64,000 bases of DNA from Aldrovandia affinis (taxonomy: Eukaryota > Chordata > Actinopteri > Notacanthiformes > Halosauridae), in assembly GCA_029706075.1 (NCBI GenBank), contig JAINUG010000031.1, positions 3,579,001-3,643,000 on the forward strand, in the 5' to 3' direction. The notes below the pieces were generated by a model. The model did not search any database, was not told the origin of the DNA, and worked only from the letters and a program-made list of their open reading frames with translations. Below are positions 1 to 30,205 of this stretch, piece by piece (the stretch's first letter is position 1; each line of letters begins with the position of its first letter). Both the position numbers and the translations under genes were made by a program.

Positions 1-178
1 AAGCATAAAAATGATTATATGTCACTTATATCAAACTTCTGTATATCATTCTAATACATGTTTGTGTAAAATAGCATACTGATGGCCATAAGAGATCACT
101 GAAGAATCCATGACCATAATTCATGTTCTCACAATGTTTAGATGCATGAAGACCTTCATAATTAAAGTTCTCTCTTAC

Positions 179-1253
179 GGAGGCCTGAAGAACTGAAGAA
201 TCTTCCACGAAATTTAGGCACGAAAGCGACTGTTTGCAAGAGAGTTTTGCTTTTTCGTGAAGGTCTTTTCTCCACCTGTATGGATAAATGAGTTAGAACA
301 CATCTAATGAGCATGTTTTCTGATCTAAAATTAAATACACATTGAAGAGAGTTGTTACCAGGGAAGTGGTGGCTCCATTAGACAATTTTGATTGGTAATC
401 AAGTTCAGCATAACAAGACCTGAGAGCTTTGCAAGTATTTTTGAGATAGCTGCTGTTGAATTCAATTGGGCGACATTCCGATGTAGTTGTTTGAAATCAT
501 TAGACCAATAAATCTCTATATGGTTTTCAAACTCAACTGAAAGGTGTGTTCGCAGTGGTTCAATTTACATTACCTTTTTCTCACGTTTGGTCGTATCGTC
601 ACCAGATTTGTTTTGACGCTTGTCCTTTGAATCATCACTGTACTCTCTGTCCTGCGACTGACCCTGCAAAGTGAAAGTGAAGCTGTTTGGATTGCGAAGG
701 CTGTCAGGTTGCTTCGAAACTGTCACTGGTTCATAGGACATGATTCCTCTCGTAGTTAGTTCCTTTGTGGTTAAAGGTCTGCTATAGAAGTAAGATCCTA
801 AGCGCGCTGTTTATCGGCTTGCAATGCATTGGCAATGTTTGTAATTAGCCAATGTAGGTAACGTTGAACCTTTTAGCAATACGGTACGTTTTCTCTCCCT
901 TTCTTCCAGTCCAATTAAATGAGAATACATTCAAATTGGGTATTCAAATAGTTCCTGCTATGATTTTAGTGTAACAAGGCTGAGCCAAAGTGTAAAAAAG
1001 AAAGACCATTTAGGGTTACCATATACCAATGCTAAAGTCTATACCGTCGATTCCTCTTATAACCCCACGTTAGCACGTACTTTAGAAACCGTGAAATTCA
1101 GGTCAGGTCAAACTCGACTAAATTACTCGAGGATGCACACGCTGAATTGTCTACATTTTATACTAGCCAGTCTTTAATTTTACAATAGGATAGTTACATT
1201 TTAGATCAAATGCTTACCATTTTATTTGGGTCGATCTGAGAACTTCTTGCCAT
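179..1253 (-). CDS. unrecognised gene, 5' coding exons (partial, runs off left edge)
   Basis: Three exons on the minus strand join in frame with good splice sites. Exon 1 is 1253-1218 (starts ATG, reads MARSSQIDPNKM, then gtaagc). Exon 2 is 663-574 (30 codons, acceptor tttgcag, reads GQSQDREYSDDSKDKRQNKS and onward, ending in a lysine-rich run before gtaatg). Exon 3 is 275-179 (acceptor tacag, begins VEKRPSRKSKTLLQ, donor gtaagag). The predicted N-terminus is hydrophilic and very rich in Lys, Asp, Ser and Arg, so probably disordered; I see no domain, signal peptide or membrane segment. The remaining exons lie left of the window. I do not recognise the protein and assign no function. The exon calls rest on splice signals and open frame only; exon 3 is the least sure. 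Confidence 0.42.
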
Positions 1254-3702
1254 TTGCGTGCCTGTAGTTTCGCTTTTCTTTAAGTAATGAAGCCAGTACG
1301 GTTACTGAAAATATCAAAGGAAGAGACGACCAGGAAGAATGACAATTGGCATATTCGCATAACTAACTTCTCAGTTGCGTCAGCGTAGTTCCTGCTTTGC
1401 ACTTAAGCATGCAAGTTTTTAACATTTTAGAATGTGCTAGTTATATTCCTCAATGGAGACACTTTTCTATTGTATTGTGTTGTATCTTGAGGTATAATTC
1501 ACTTTCTGAGGTGTATTCTGTATGTGATTGAGAGAATGCCTTAGAAAATCAATCACCCGTGGTTCGAGTAGTTCTCCTTGGCGGAGAAATGCGGAACCAA
1601 AAGTAGAGTATGGTGGCACGCTTTTGATGTGCTTTGAAATAAAGGATCATTAACGACACTGAAGTGTTCGAGTGGATATATTTCACTTTCAATAACCACA
1701 CATAGGCTAATATTGATGATTTTAGATTTAGATTTAATTAGCATCTTAAAGTAATTACAAGTGCAACTGCTAGTTACATCTTCTCTGTCGATTCACACAA
1801 GGCAGGAGCGCCCCCTTTCTGGACTCTTCAGGTAAGGAACTCAGGTAAGTATTAAACGAATACCAATAGTCAGGATATCACAGTCTAGATGTTTCAAGTT
1901 GAAATGTTTTTCTTTACTGTGCAACTCAAAACGCGTTACCCCGTGATATGCATGCTGCCTGCTAAAGTTGATTGAGGCTTGGCATTTAAGACAGGTATTT
2001 CAGATTTTTTGCATGTAGGCTAAGTGTGAGAACCCATCGACGTAAAACCCATCGACGATTGATTAATTGACTGAAATTGACAGCCATGCGCAGATTGCAT
2101 ACACTGGATTTGTGGATTACAATGGCCAACGATAGGTTGAGGTGGTGGTACAAAATGTGAATTAAAACCGCCTCATTTACATTAGCTGCATTTGCTTTTA
2201 TCCAAATCTACCTTCGTTGCTCCATTTAATCGTTGTTTAATTAAAGGTTTGCTGAAAGGGAATTGGAATGAGACAGGACTACAGGACTGATTATTTAGCT
2301 GACACTGAACATCCCTAATGTAGGCATAGCCTAGTCGAGTGGAGACTAGGGGACAGGTGCTTGCACATCGTTATGTAACTTTTAAAGTATTTCTGGGTAA
2401 TGATTGTGTTTAGTAGAATGAAACCAAAATATAAAAAACCTTTCTAATGAAACAAGAATATGCAGAGAACTTCTCTTCCTTTCAAAGTCATTGACAGATC
2501 ACAACGTCCAGCTTTTGGCCCTCGGAGAAGAGCCTTCAAACGTTTAAAAAAAATCTTAAGATATTTCAGGATTATCTAAACCCACACATTTACTCTCAGA
2601 TCCATCTTCAGTCATGAAAGCATCTAGCCATTGTAGTTCAGTGACTACCATTGGCATTTCCCAATACAAAGTCAATAATTGGTCAGGGTGCAGGTTCATT
2701 CTCCGCAGCCTGGTCCACACAGAGAGACTGAACATGTTTCTAAGGTCCCGCTAATGAATCCATCGTTAATCCTTAACTTGGAGAGCCAGATAACGAAGAA
2801 CGGCGGGAGTGATACCACATCTCGTTCAGCCACGATAATGTCAATCTTATTTTTTAATTTTTTCACCCTAAATGCAAACTGCGCATGGGAGACATTTAAC
2901 TTCAGATGAAGAACTTCTTCCATGGCAGCTGGTGAGTGCTGATAAGGACGCTCTCAAAGGCCTGGCTCTATCCATCCAGGAGTTTCTCCCTGTACAGCCA
3001 CAGTCGCAAAGTTAATGGGCTTCACACTCACGTTCGCACCCGCACAAATGCACCAACACAAAACTGATAAAAGAAAATTGGTATTGCATAATGTATCTCC
3101 AGAGACTTTTTAAAAGTTTACACTGAACAGCATGGTGAAGAGGAGGGTAAAATCGCAGGTGATGAAAATATGAAGAATTTGAATGGTTTCTTTATTTGAT
3201 CAAAATGATTTCAGATACCTCAGAAAGATATAGAGTTGTGCTAAGCAATGTAACAACTGCATGTTGTTAAGCAAAACAAATGAGCTAATATTTCAAATTA
3301 GACAGGTAAAGAAATAATTAATATTTGACAAGACTCACATAAGATAAATATTGAATGAACTGCAAAACAGTAGTGCTTCAAGATGTCTGTTTAATGTGAT
3401 ACTCAATGGGTCATTAAATTGGATATTGTCAGAAGATACGTCCATAAGGTTGACTAGAAGCCATTTCAAAGTCCAAATTGCATGTGGAAGTCTGAAATTA
3501 ATGAACGGTAAATTCAAACATATACGCTTAGACCCATGGCCTTGGGGATATTCGCATGACTCCACCAACACTTAATTTTTAACTGAAGGCCTTTAATAAT
3601 GTAAACCCCTTTAAATCAACCACCTCGCCATATAGAGTGAGACAGACTAAATAGATGGTTTGTTCCTCTCTTACACACACACTTAACTCATTAAACTACG
3701 GT
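1254..3702. other. intergenic spacer, no gene seen
   Basis: About 2.4 kb between the unrecognised minus-strand gene and the 3' end of the transporter gene. The short open frames here (for example around 2.68-2.92 kb and 3.34-3.57 kb) overlap on both strands, have no recognisable homology and no convincing splice context. The right part probably includes the 3' UTR of the transporter transcript. I see no clear transposon ends. Confidence 0.5.
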
Positions 3703-6700
3703 TTATAGCCTCGTTTCTACAATAATGTCTTTCGTTAATGAAGGTCTGCATATTTTGATTTGGTTAAATTCCTCTGATATTTCCAACAGTGTTTTACCCT
3801 TTGTTTCAGGTACTAAGAAAAAGACAAACAGCGCAGCCATCAGACAAACCCCAGAGAACAGCACAAAACAGAAGGACTTCCACAGTGCCTGCAAGAGAAA
3901 GAAAACCCAGGGCACAGGATGAGTTTTTATATTCAACACAATAGTGTGGGGGGGAAAGCAACCAGACAAATAACATAAAAGGTTCATGAAAGCATGTCAT
4001 TATCTTTTGTTCCACTCATGGGTAAAAAACTTTGTAGAATTTGAGAAAAGTGTTGTTTTAATCCTTACAGAAATGTGCTGTGTTAATTAGAGCTCTGTAG
4101 CGCTTCACGGGGTGGATGACAGGAGCTTCATGCAAATGAGTAAAACTGAATAGCTTAGTGGGCTGACAAAGAATGGAGTTTTAATTACAGTTTCTCAATA
4201 CGGCGCTCACAGGAGGATATTAACCCATCATCCTCAAATGTATAATGAGAGACGGGGTGCATAAAACATTACATTGTAAAACATGCTTGTGTGATTTCAA
4301 CAGATTACTTTTTAAATGTTACAGTGCTTATGAAACTTCATATCTACTATGTAGCTGTCAGAGGAAAAAACAGCTGTGGCTATGTGTTTGTGAAACTCAC
4401 GATAAGAAAAGGGAAGGCCATTCCTAGCACGGAAAATCCAAGCCACCTCAGTATCCCGGTGAATATGAACGCAGCAGGTCGAGAGGACTGGATGAATATC
4501 TCATAAGTTAGCGATGGCAGAACGCCCGCTGGGGGACAGAGAAATAATCCTATTACAGTACACATTGCCATCACAACAGGCCTTGAACATAGTTGACTAC
4601 TGATCTTCATTCAAGATGTATAGATCTCTAAAGTAAGCAAAAACATGGATAAATAAATTAAAAAGAGGCCTTGTAATGTAATTTAATATATTATACTCAA
4701 ATTATTGGACAGGTCTGTGTGAGAACATGGATGAAGGCTGTGGGCTATCTTCTGACACTTCATAAACCAAAGTGTTAGTCATAATACACACATATAGTTG
4801 CTTGCAATACAAACCTGGTCCACCACCATAGAATATAACAAAGAGAAATATCAGGCCAACTGTACTATATGGAATCCAGTAGCTGCTTTCCTATAAACAA
4901 AGACAATATAAAATGTAATACATGCCAATAATCAGAATTTTTAAAAATAAGATAAAAGTTTATTTATGCTACCAGTGTCATACAAATAGCAGCCCAGCAA
5001 ATGTTTTTGTGTTGTTACATTCTTCAGTATATCACAGAAAAGGAAGTCACATGAACTTGACACGGCATGCAAACTGGTAGGAGGAAACACTACCTCAAAG
5101 GCAAGTGTGAGTTTAATAGTGGACCTGAAACGGAACTATAACTGTCCTGACCACCAATCTTTTTAAACAAAAGGCTGTGTTGCATGGATGTACCCGATGG
5201 CTGATTCAAACACAGAGAACAGTGCTGTCATTGGAAACAGGCCAAGGACTCTCACCTTCAGCTGCAGTGAGAGTGTGATTAATGCCATTACTACTGACAT
5301 GGCCCCAAACCCTCTCCACAGCAAGGCTCTTCTCCCCACATTCTCAATGAGGAACCCCTGTGGAGACACAGAATGCTGCTGTTTTGAGGAAAGGCCTTCT
5401 CAGAAACGGACCATAGATCACTTTCAACACCGCTGGGAAGACAAAACCAGCAAACCTCAAAAGTAATGAATGATTTTCTATCTATTAAATGGCATTCAAG
5501 TGCTGTGACAAATTATTATATTGTACCAGCCCTGCTGAATGAAACTGTATATATATATACACAGTATATGTGTATATATAGTATGTGAGTGAGTGTGTGT
5601 GTGTGTGTACATATACACACACAGACACACACACACACATAAATCATTAGGTTTCCAGAATTCTCTGGGACTCACACACGTGATCGAGGTGAGGACTTCG
5701 GATGCCCCCACACCCAATGTCACATAGCGGATCTTGTCTACTGGGATGTTCATTTCCTTGAAGATGTTGAAGGAGAAGACGCTGATCTGGATAGACACAA
5801 AGAGGGACTCACTGAACCAATCTGCTCCTGTCAACAGTCCAATAAAAGAGTATTAATGCATGTGTATGACTTGTTGTGTGTTTGTATGCACATGAATGAG
5901 TGTGGATGTGTGGGTATGCATCTGTGTGCTTGTACTATACTTATGTACATGTGGGAATGTAAGTGTGTGTGTGTATGTACATGCATGAGTAAGAGCCGGT
6001 TTGTGTGTGTTAAGTGTTTGTATGTATGTGTGCCCTCCTTTCCACAGCAAGAAGGAAAGACGTAGGCTTTACAGCAGAGATGCCGCTGAACTGGATGGAG
6101 ATATTGATGACCAGCATGGTCAGGAGCTGCCAGCGCACGTGTCTGTCCCTCAGCAGCTCCACGAGGCTCTGTGACTGCTGCCCCTTTATAGCGGCCTGCT
6201 CCGCCACCATTTCTTCAATCTCCATCTTAAACTCACCCTGACCCCACAAGGTCTGAAGGGCTACAAGTCAAATGCAACAGCAAGAGAGAACAATGTTTTA
6301 CATGCTGTATAATGAGTGACTATTATAGTTATTCAAGACTGGCAACGACATCCACAGATATAAGACATACACATATAGGCTACAGGTGTGCCCCATGACA
6401 GGAACCCAGTCCATTGCTTTGCCATCAATCCAGTCTGGCCCAACATTAAGTACCAAACAAATAGGCAATCCTACATAACGGGTGTTCATTCATTGCTTTG
6501 AGAAAGTATACTGATTCTAAACTCCATTGGTAGAAAAAAAGGCTTTTCTGGACTGTAAATATAAAACCAGAACTTACCTTGTCTGCACATTGCCTCATTG
6601 TGTTTGTCGATTAATAAATATCTGGGGGCCTCAGGGAAAAATGGCAGCGCTATGAGCTGAATCACAGAGAAACATACTGGGACACAAAGCAAGATATTCC

Positions 6701-8510
6701 ACAGCTCTTCTTGGCCAAGAATTTCCCTGCGATACAAAACAAAATATTCCACCTCAGAGTAATCCCATTAGTGGTACAGCTTCCTTTTTAATTCCCAATT
6801 CTCCAATTGAACTTTCATTTGAGTACTAACTCTACCTTCCCTAAATTAAACAAATGTTACATCTCAAATCATACTGTACCTCAAACCAGCAAGTTGGCCA
6901 GAGAGTTTACCGATTGAGACAAAGGTAGCTGCCGTCAATGTCACCATCCCTCTCAGTTTTTTAAGGGTACTCTCACCAAGGTAAATGTTGTGGATGTTTG
7001 CACCCAACCCTAGGAGCAGAGGTTAAGGAATAGCGGCTTGATTCAACCATGAGAACAAAATCAGAACTATTTCCAACTAAAATAAGACTTCTTAAAAGAA
7101 GATACAGAATAAAATCATTGTGAGACTTTAGTTTTAGTGCAGATGTGTGAATAATTTGACGGGGGGCTTTAGCTTTTAGCTTTTCAAACTGATTAACATT
7201 GAACATTCCAGACAATGTCAAAACGTAATCTGTGAAACCACTCTGCTTAGTATAAACTAAATGTGTGAAGTATTTCATATTGCATGCAAGTTTACCACAG
7301 TGCATATTCAAGTACAGTATAAAACGAAATGTGATGTACGAACCTGCAGAAAATCCGAACAAGAACCGTGCAACCAGTATCATTTCAAAAGAGTTTGCGC
7401 TCTTGCTCGTGAACATGGTTACTGCGGCTACAATACTGACCATGTTATTCCAGACCATGGCTTTCTTTCTATAATCAAAAAAAATAAAATCTGTTCTGTT
7501 CTGTAAATAATGTTGGCATTAATGTCTATTTCATTAATTACCTCATCAAATATTCTCGGCGGAAACTAAATACATTTTAATTTGTTGAGATTTCAGATTG
7601 AATACAATAGCCTATCATTATTTTTTCCGATGGAAATGTGTCATGTGTAGCAGCATTTTACAGAACATGTAACCCGGGTGAGTCTGTGCTTATACATTTG
7701 GCTAATATTCTCATAGACAAAATAATTGAAAACGAATGGAGAACACATGGGCATCTCACCTTCCAAATTTTCCAGTAATGCATCTAACACTCACAGATCC
7801 CAAAAGGCCTCCTACAGCATAAAGCGACACTATAGCTGACCAAATGAAGGTTACGGTCTCTGGCGTCAGAAAATTGCCATGCCGATCAACCCAACTCTGA
7901 TTGATGAAACCCTGAATGTACTGCAAATACACATGAACATACAGAATGAGAACTGAAGGGGAAAGAATGTACTCTTGACAACAAAATGTCTTTCAAAAGC
8001 AGACATAATGTAACAATGTAATTAAAAATGTCTTACCGGCGAAGGTGAACTGATAACTGTTACATGAAATCCATTCTGAAAGGTTCCGCCAATCCCTAGA
8101 ATTATTATGAAGACTAATGCTTTGCCACGGATCTGTAATTTAAAACAACCTCGTGAGATTGATCTGACAATTTGAAGTTAATGGGCTACGCTTTTCATTT
8201 TGAGGAGCGATATCACCCCAGCCATAATATAAAATGATGCGACTATAATCCGAATGATTGATTGATTCTTCGGAATATATAGTAATTTATCATTAGGTTT
8301 ACATTTAAAAGCAGAAGAATATTTTTATTTATATTTTGTCATTTGCACTTAAATATTGAGTAAGATTAAAACGTGTAAATTGTATCTTACGTGAAGTATC
8401 AGTAAAAATTATTTTAACATATTTTAACATCGCACCAACGTATTTAAATTCCTTTGTGACTGCAATTATCTTAAAGTTTTTCCTACCAGTTGCTTCAGTA
8501 AAGTTTCCAT
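3703..8510 (-). CDS. slc2a11-like: solute carrier family 2 (facilitated glucose transporter) member 11-like, complete, 12 exons
   Basis: Major-facilitator hexose carrier of the class II GLUT group, expected in the plasma membrane with 12 membrane helices. Coding exons: 8510-8487, 8132-8037, 7920-7760, 7468-7344, 7009-6880, 6726-6578, 6260-6073, 5786-5676, 5357-5256, 4890-4815, 4528-4401 and 3888-3703. All junctions are GT-AG and in frame, giving 491 codons, the usual GLUT length. Family signatures in order: GIGGTFQNGFHV in helix 1, GRKK after helix 2, RFLFGFSAG in helix 4, YLGES then LRG, PEAPRYLL before the central loop, QFSGISA in helix 7, VGRR after helix 8, GPAG in helix 10, and PETKGKT after helix 12. 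The start (METLLKQL) closely matches the human SLC2A11 opening. Fish have several SLC2A11 paralogues, some linked to pigment cells; I cannot say which this is. The gene looks intact. Its start codon faces psmd6. Confidence 0.9.
5551..5640. repeat. TA/GT/CA simple repeat in slc2a11-like intron
   Basis: Alternating (TA), (GT) and (CA) tracts between exons 8 and 9 of the transporter gene; a second GT-rich zone lies at about 5.87-6.03 kb in the next intron. Confidence 0.9.
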
Positions 8511-8964
8511 TTTTGTTTGTTAGGAGTTTCCCCACATACATACAGCATATCAGATAGTTTACTGAGGCTGACTAAGCAATTTATGCTGTTAGGTATTATA
8601 AGAAATAAGATGACTTATTAAAGGAGTCTTGGGAAACTCCTCCTGTCAACTTTAACATGATGTGCAACAGGTCCTAAAATAGCTTGGATAGCAAACTAGC
8701 ATCTTATTAAGAATTATGTGTACATTGATTTGCATATTCAACAGGCTACCACGGGTCGCTGTTCGATATTGTTTTATGGCTAATATATCATAGGGAAGGA
8801 TTTATTTTCAACCGGTGGGTGGCAGTAGATGCGTATTGTATCGCTGACGGTGAAGCGCTCCTTCTTTTTCCTGTGCTCGTTGGTGTTGATACGACAAACG
8901 GACTGGTCTATGTGTTTCCGCAGTGAATCCAACATTACTTACCAGACAAAAAGGGGTTGTTAAA
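8511..8964. promoter_or_regulatory. shared head-to-head intergenic region of slc2a11-like and psmd6
   Basis: Only 454 bp separate the two divergent start codons, so both 5' UTRs and core promoters must lie here or in undetected upstream non-coding exons. The part next to psmd6 (about 8.80-8.96 kb) is more GC-rich, as expected of a housekeeping promoter; the part next to the transporter is AT-rich. No single TATA box or factor site can be assigned with confidence. Bidirectional promoter use is inference from spacing. Confidence 0.45.
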
Positions 8965-26259
<17,295 letters not shown>

Positions 26260-26340
26260 TTGACATGTCATCCTCTGGGGGGAAAAAAAAAATTCTTTGT
26301 CTGAAAAAGTACTCCCTGATTTAAGCATTTATATGTATAT

Positions 26341-26346
26341 AATAAA
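26341..26346 (+). terminator. psmd6: polyadenylation signal AATAAA of psmd6
   Basis: A canonical AATAAA lies 82 bp after the psmd6 stop codon, followed by GT/T-rich sequence (cgtgtccacctttctcttgg) that suits a downstream element. This would give a very short 3' UTR, common for proteasome subunit genes. Confidence 0.75.
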
Positions 26347-26797
26347 AGTTCATTTCACAACGTGTCCACCTTTCTCTTGGATTAAGTTAATCTGGTTATT
26401 TTGAACATTAGTATTGCCATTTTGTAGTAAGGTTAACACTGAAAATAACATGTCAAACTGCAGAAATTGCACATGTATTTTTATGGGAATAACTTTATTC
26501 CAAGCATTCCTCAGCAAGGAATGCAGGCAATGGCTGGCTTGTAGTAACTGAAACCACAAGGGTTCTACGGTACATCAAGTGCTGGTGTTTTGAAGTTACT
26601 TTTTCAATAGCCAAGAGAAATAGTGGGCAATATCATCTACATCTGAAATACTGTAATTTTTATGTTCAACATGGGTTGAAGGAAAGTATATTGGGAGAGG
26701 TCTGACATCTTAAATGCTGGTAGCATTCACCTAAATCACCCTACACACATTCTTGCTTATGTCGTGTTATGTAAATGCTTCATTTTTATGGCACAAG

Positions 26798-27704
26798 CAG
26801 GGGCCCAGAATCTTAGAAAAGATACTTGTCCTTGGTCTATTTAATTTTCCTTAAAAGTGTGATCTCTGCTCTCTGAATCATATTTTTGCTGAGTTTTTAG
26901 CTGATCTTTGGTTTTAGCCTTTTTAGTGGGGGGTGGACTTGCACCCTCAAATCTCCACGTTTGAAAATGCGATCACTACGTGGTATGTAGCCCAAAGATA
27001 GACAAGATACGTTACGTTATTTCTAGACGGATATTTATGTTTGACAGGGACTGTGTAACAGTGAAGCTCTGACGGGTGCCCGCAGGTGGCGTTAGCGACT
27101 AGTGCTCTGACTACAGTATATCATAACGTACACTCCAGTCGGGACTCGAACGAGAGATTTTTCCATACCCATCTAGAGTGGTATGGCAGCTAACGTAATA
27201 GCTAGCTAATAATTCCTAGATTTAACAGAGCAGGGATGTGGGAATGATTTGTGCTTGGACTGTAGGACGGAGATGAGAAATCACAGCGATTCTTCAGCCT
27301 GGCAGGAGGGCTGACTTAACTGAACATAGACAGTAACTAGCTAGCTAGTGTTCACAGATATTGCTTGCTAATTCAAGGCTTGGTCTTTTACTTAAGCCTT
27401 GTATTAGCTAGCAACAACAGATATCGATATCCAATGTCCGTGAACGCTAACACTAACTAGTTGGTTCTCGCTGTTGTGTTAATGTGCTGCGATCCGCGAA
27501 CTTTCTTGAATGCTGCAGTCTGGCATAGCAACAAACGCGGTGAGCACAGACCGCATGCGAGTGACAATGTGCCGCTTTTCCCATTTGGAACTTCGGAAAT
27601 ATTTTTGAATATCCGTGCATGACGTGTTAGTTACGATGTGAGTATGTGTTGTCCTTCTACATTTTTTAGTCGTCAGATAGCACGAGTGCTAATCTGGGCC
27701 CCTG
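26798..27704. mobile_element. non-autonomous TIR transposon (907 bp) between psmd6 and atxn7
   Basis: It begins CAGGGGCCCAGAAT and ends with the inverse ATCTGGGCCCCTG; 12 of the terminal bases are perfectly inverted. The direct repeat cacaag flanks it at 26792-26797 and 27705-27710. The CAGGGG start suggests the hAT superfamily, but only six, not eight, flanking bases match, so superfamily is uncertain. No open frame of note is inside. It fills most of the gap between the two convergent 3' ends. Confidence 0.75.
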
Positions 27705-28199
27705 CACAAGTGTAAAGCAATGCGCCAACATATTACTACCATAAGGGTCTGGAAATATTTCTATTCCATATCCTCCACCTTTATAATCCTTTCTCAGTTG
27801 AGACCATACTATGGGGATTGTTTTTGTTCTCCAAATTTCTAGTCCTTACTGAAATCTTGTTGAATTGACAAAATGATTCACAATAGCCTAAACTGCAGCT
27901 GAAGAGCTTTTCTTTATAACTTTTTTTCCTTATTGTTCCAACTGTAGCAGTATTCATCCTTGCTTTTATACATTAAAAAGTTTGTTTCACTTCAAGGGTG
28001 TGTGCCTAATCATAAAACATGGTGTTCCCTTGCTTGTAACATCTAGTGTGGTACTGGACAACAAAGGAGTAGAGAACAGGCAGAGATAGTCAAGATGAGA
28101 GAACCTGTCCTGAACATGGCCATTGCAACAGTCTGAAGGCCAGATTAGAACAGAAACATTTTCACAGAAGAAGCCAAGGCGGGTTTTCCGTATAAATAA

Positions 28200-30147
28200 C
28201 TATAAATTATTTTTATTTACATAAACCTGTTACAAAACAAATAGACTATACAATCTTTTTTTCTTTAAATATTAAGTAAATCTCCTAATGTCCTACTACG
28301 TTTGTTCATGAATTACATAGCAGCCAACACAAAAAGTCCAGCTGATCAAATGCATTTGATTATGTGTACAAAACAAAAAAATCAACTATACACGCTTTTA
28401 CAAAGGAGTTTGCATGTAGAACCATTCCCTATAGGCAAGCTGCTTTCTGACTTAGATTCACATTACCCATCTGTAGTGCTTAATTAAACAGTATCTTAGT
28501 ATGCTCCTATCACATGGAAACATTGGTGTAATTTCCACAGGAGTTTGTATGCAAAGAAAAACAAAAACGTTCACATCGTTTTCTCTTCACGATTAGTTTG
28601 TTCAAAATCTCTTAACAGACCAAGGAACCTTTAACACACTTGGGTTACACGTACAAATTTGGAAAACCTGGATTACAGTTCAACAGTAGTCAAAAATCAA
28701 TACAAATCAGATTTAACAGGAAAAATAATTTACCCAAGGTTCTCAAAAGCAGTCAGGTCTGCCCGACAACTGTCATTGAAGCTAGCCGACATTTCAGAGG
28801 TTTTTACCACAATCAAGGACCTGACTTGCAAGTGTAAAAAGCAAGCTCCTAAACCACTTTAAACATTCAAGTCACGTAAAACGATAAAACAAAAGAGCAG
28901 TCCTTAAACAGTCATAGTGTGTAACTAATTCAGGCACTTTTTTCATAATTTTCTAAAAGCTGCAAACTAAATACTCAGTTAAAAGCAGTGTTTTCAAATT
29001 AAACATTTGGCAAGAACAATTCAAGCAGCTGCATTGTGTTTTAAAGTGTTTTTTCTCTCCCATATTGTAATAATTGCCCTACTCCCAAGACCTTAAAGGG
29101 AAAGTGTTGCCAAAAAATACATTTTAAGCCATCACCCAACAAACAGATATCCGGTGAGTAGGACTTTCCAGAGGTTGACTTGGTCACATTAGATCGAATA
29201 TTTCAGTGTTTCAGTAGCAACATGCAAAAATGGTGAAATGACCTTCCAGGACAAAAATGTGTTTGCTATACCCTTAAGCTGCACTTCAGTGACAACACTT
29301 CACCTTTAAAGGGCCCAAGTGCGTGTTTTAAGAGACGTCCTATCTGTTTGTTATAGGCATATTGCGTTATTGGCTTGGCAGTGAACTACTTCAAATAATA
29401 AAGTCTTCTAACTTGTTATTTATTTTCCTAAATAAATAAATAATGATGATCTCAATTGTACCAAAATTGTATATAAGAAAAAATGCCTGTGCAAAAATAC
29501 ATATTTAAATATGTACAATTCTTTTTTAACAAAATATGTATTCTGAAATTGGGATACTTCAATACCTGTATAATACATACAAGAAAGCGAAAATAATAGA
29601 TACAAAATTGACCCCGCTTTACAGCTACGTTTTGCTGACTGACATCAATAGGGTTAAGAAATGTACAGGAGTTACAATGGTACAATAGTAGATAGTAGCC
29701 ATAGCGTGAAACTACGTCGCCCAAGCCACTTTGCACAAGTTCGCAAAAAAAGAAAAGAAAAAAGGTTCCACTCGCTAACCGTCACCGTGGTTAGGAACAT
29801 TTTATCCAGTCAAAACCGTTAACAAGGAACCTGTATAAATTCAAGACCCAAATTCTCATGATTGATTTTCATTCACGTCTAGGATTTGTAATGTGAAGAA
29901 ATGTCACTGGAAAGTGGAAACGTATAGCCAGTTGTGTAGGGCAACTAGTGGTGTTGGGTTAAGGGCATGGAGAATTGCCTCTACAATACACTTTTGGCCA
30001 GTTGGAGGGGGACAGATAAAAAACTAAATTGCATAATCTACTTATAAATAGTGGCTCTCTGTTTGGTCAGTACCATTCACAGTAGGGAGTCTCTTGTGGT
30101 TGGTAATGTGGGTAGCTGATTTTCAATTATCAAATGGTTTGTTTAAA

Positions 30148-30205
<58 letters not shown>

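Noticed and set aside
5853-6065. Overlapping ORFs of Thr/His and Cys/Val on both strands
   Set aside because: Simple GT/CA repeat artefacts.
5787-6072. Apparent non-canonical GC donor between transporter exons 7 and 8
   Set aside because: It arises only if exon 8 is started at 5811. Using the acceptor tatccag at 5787-5789 gives a canonical gtaaag donor, correct phase and the right GLUT spacing.
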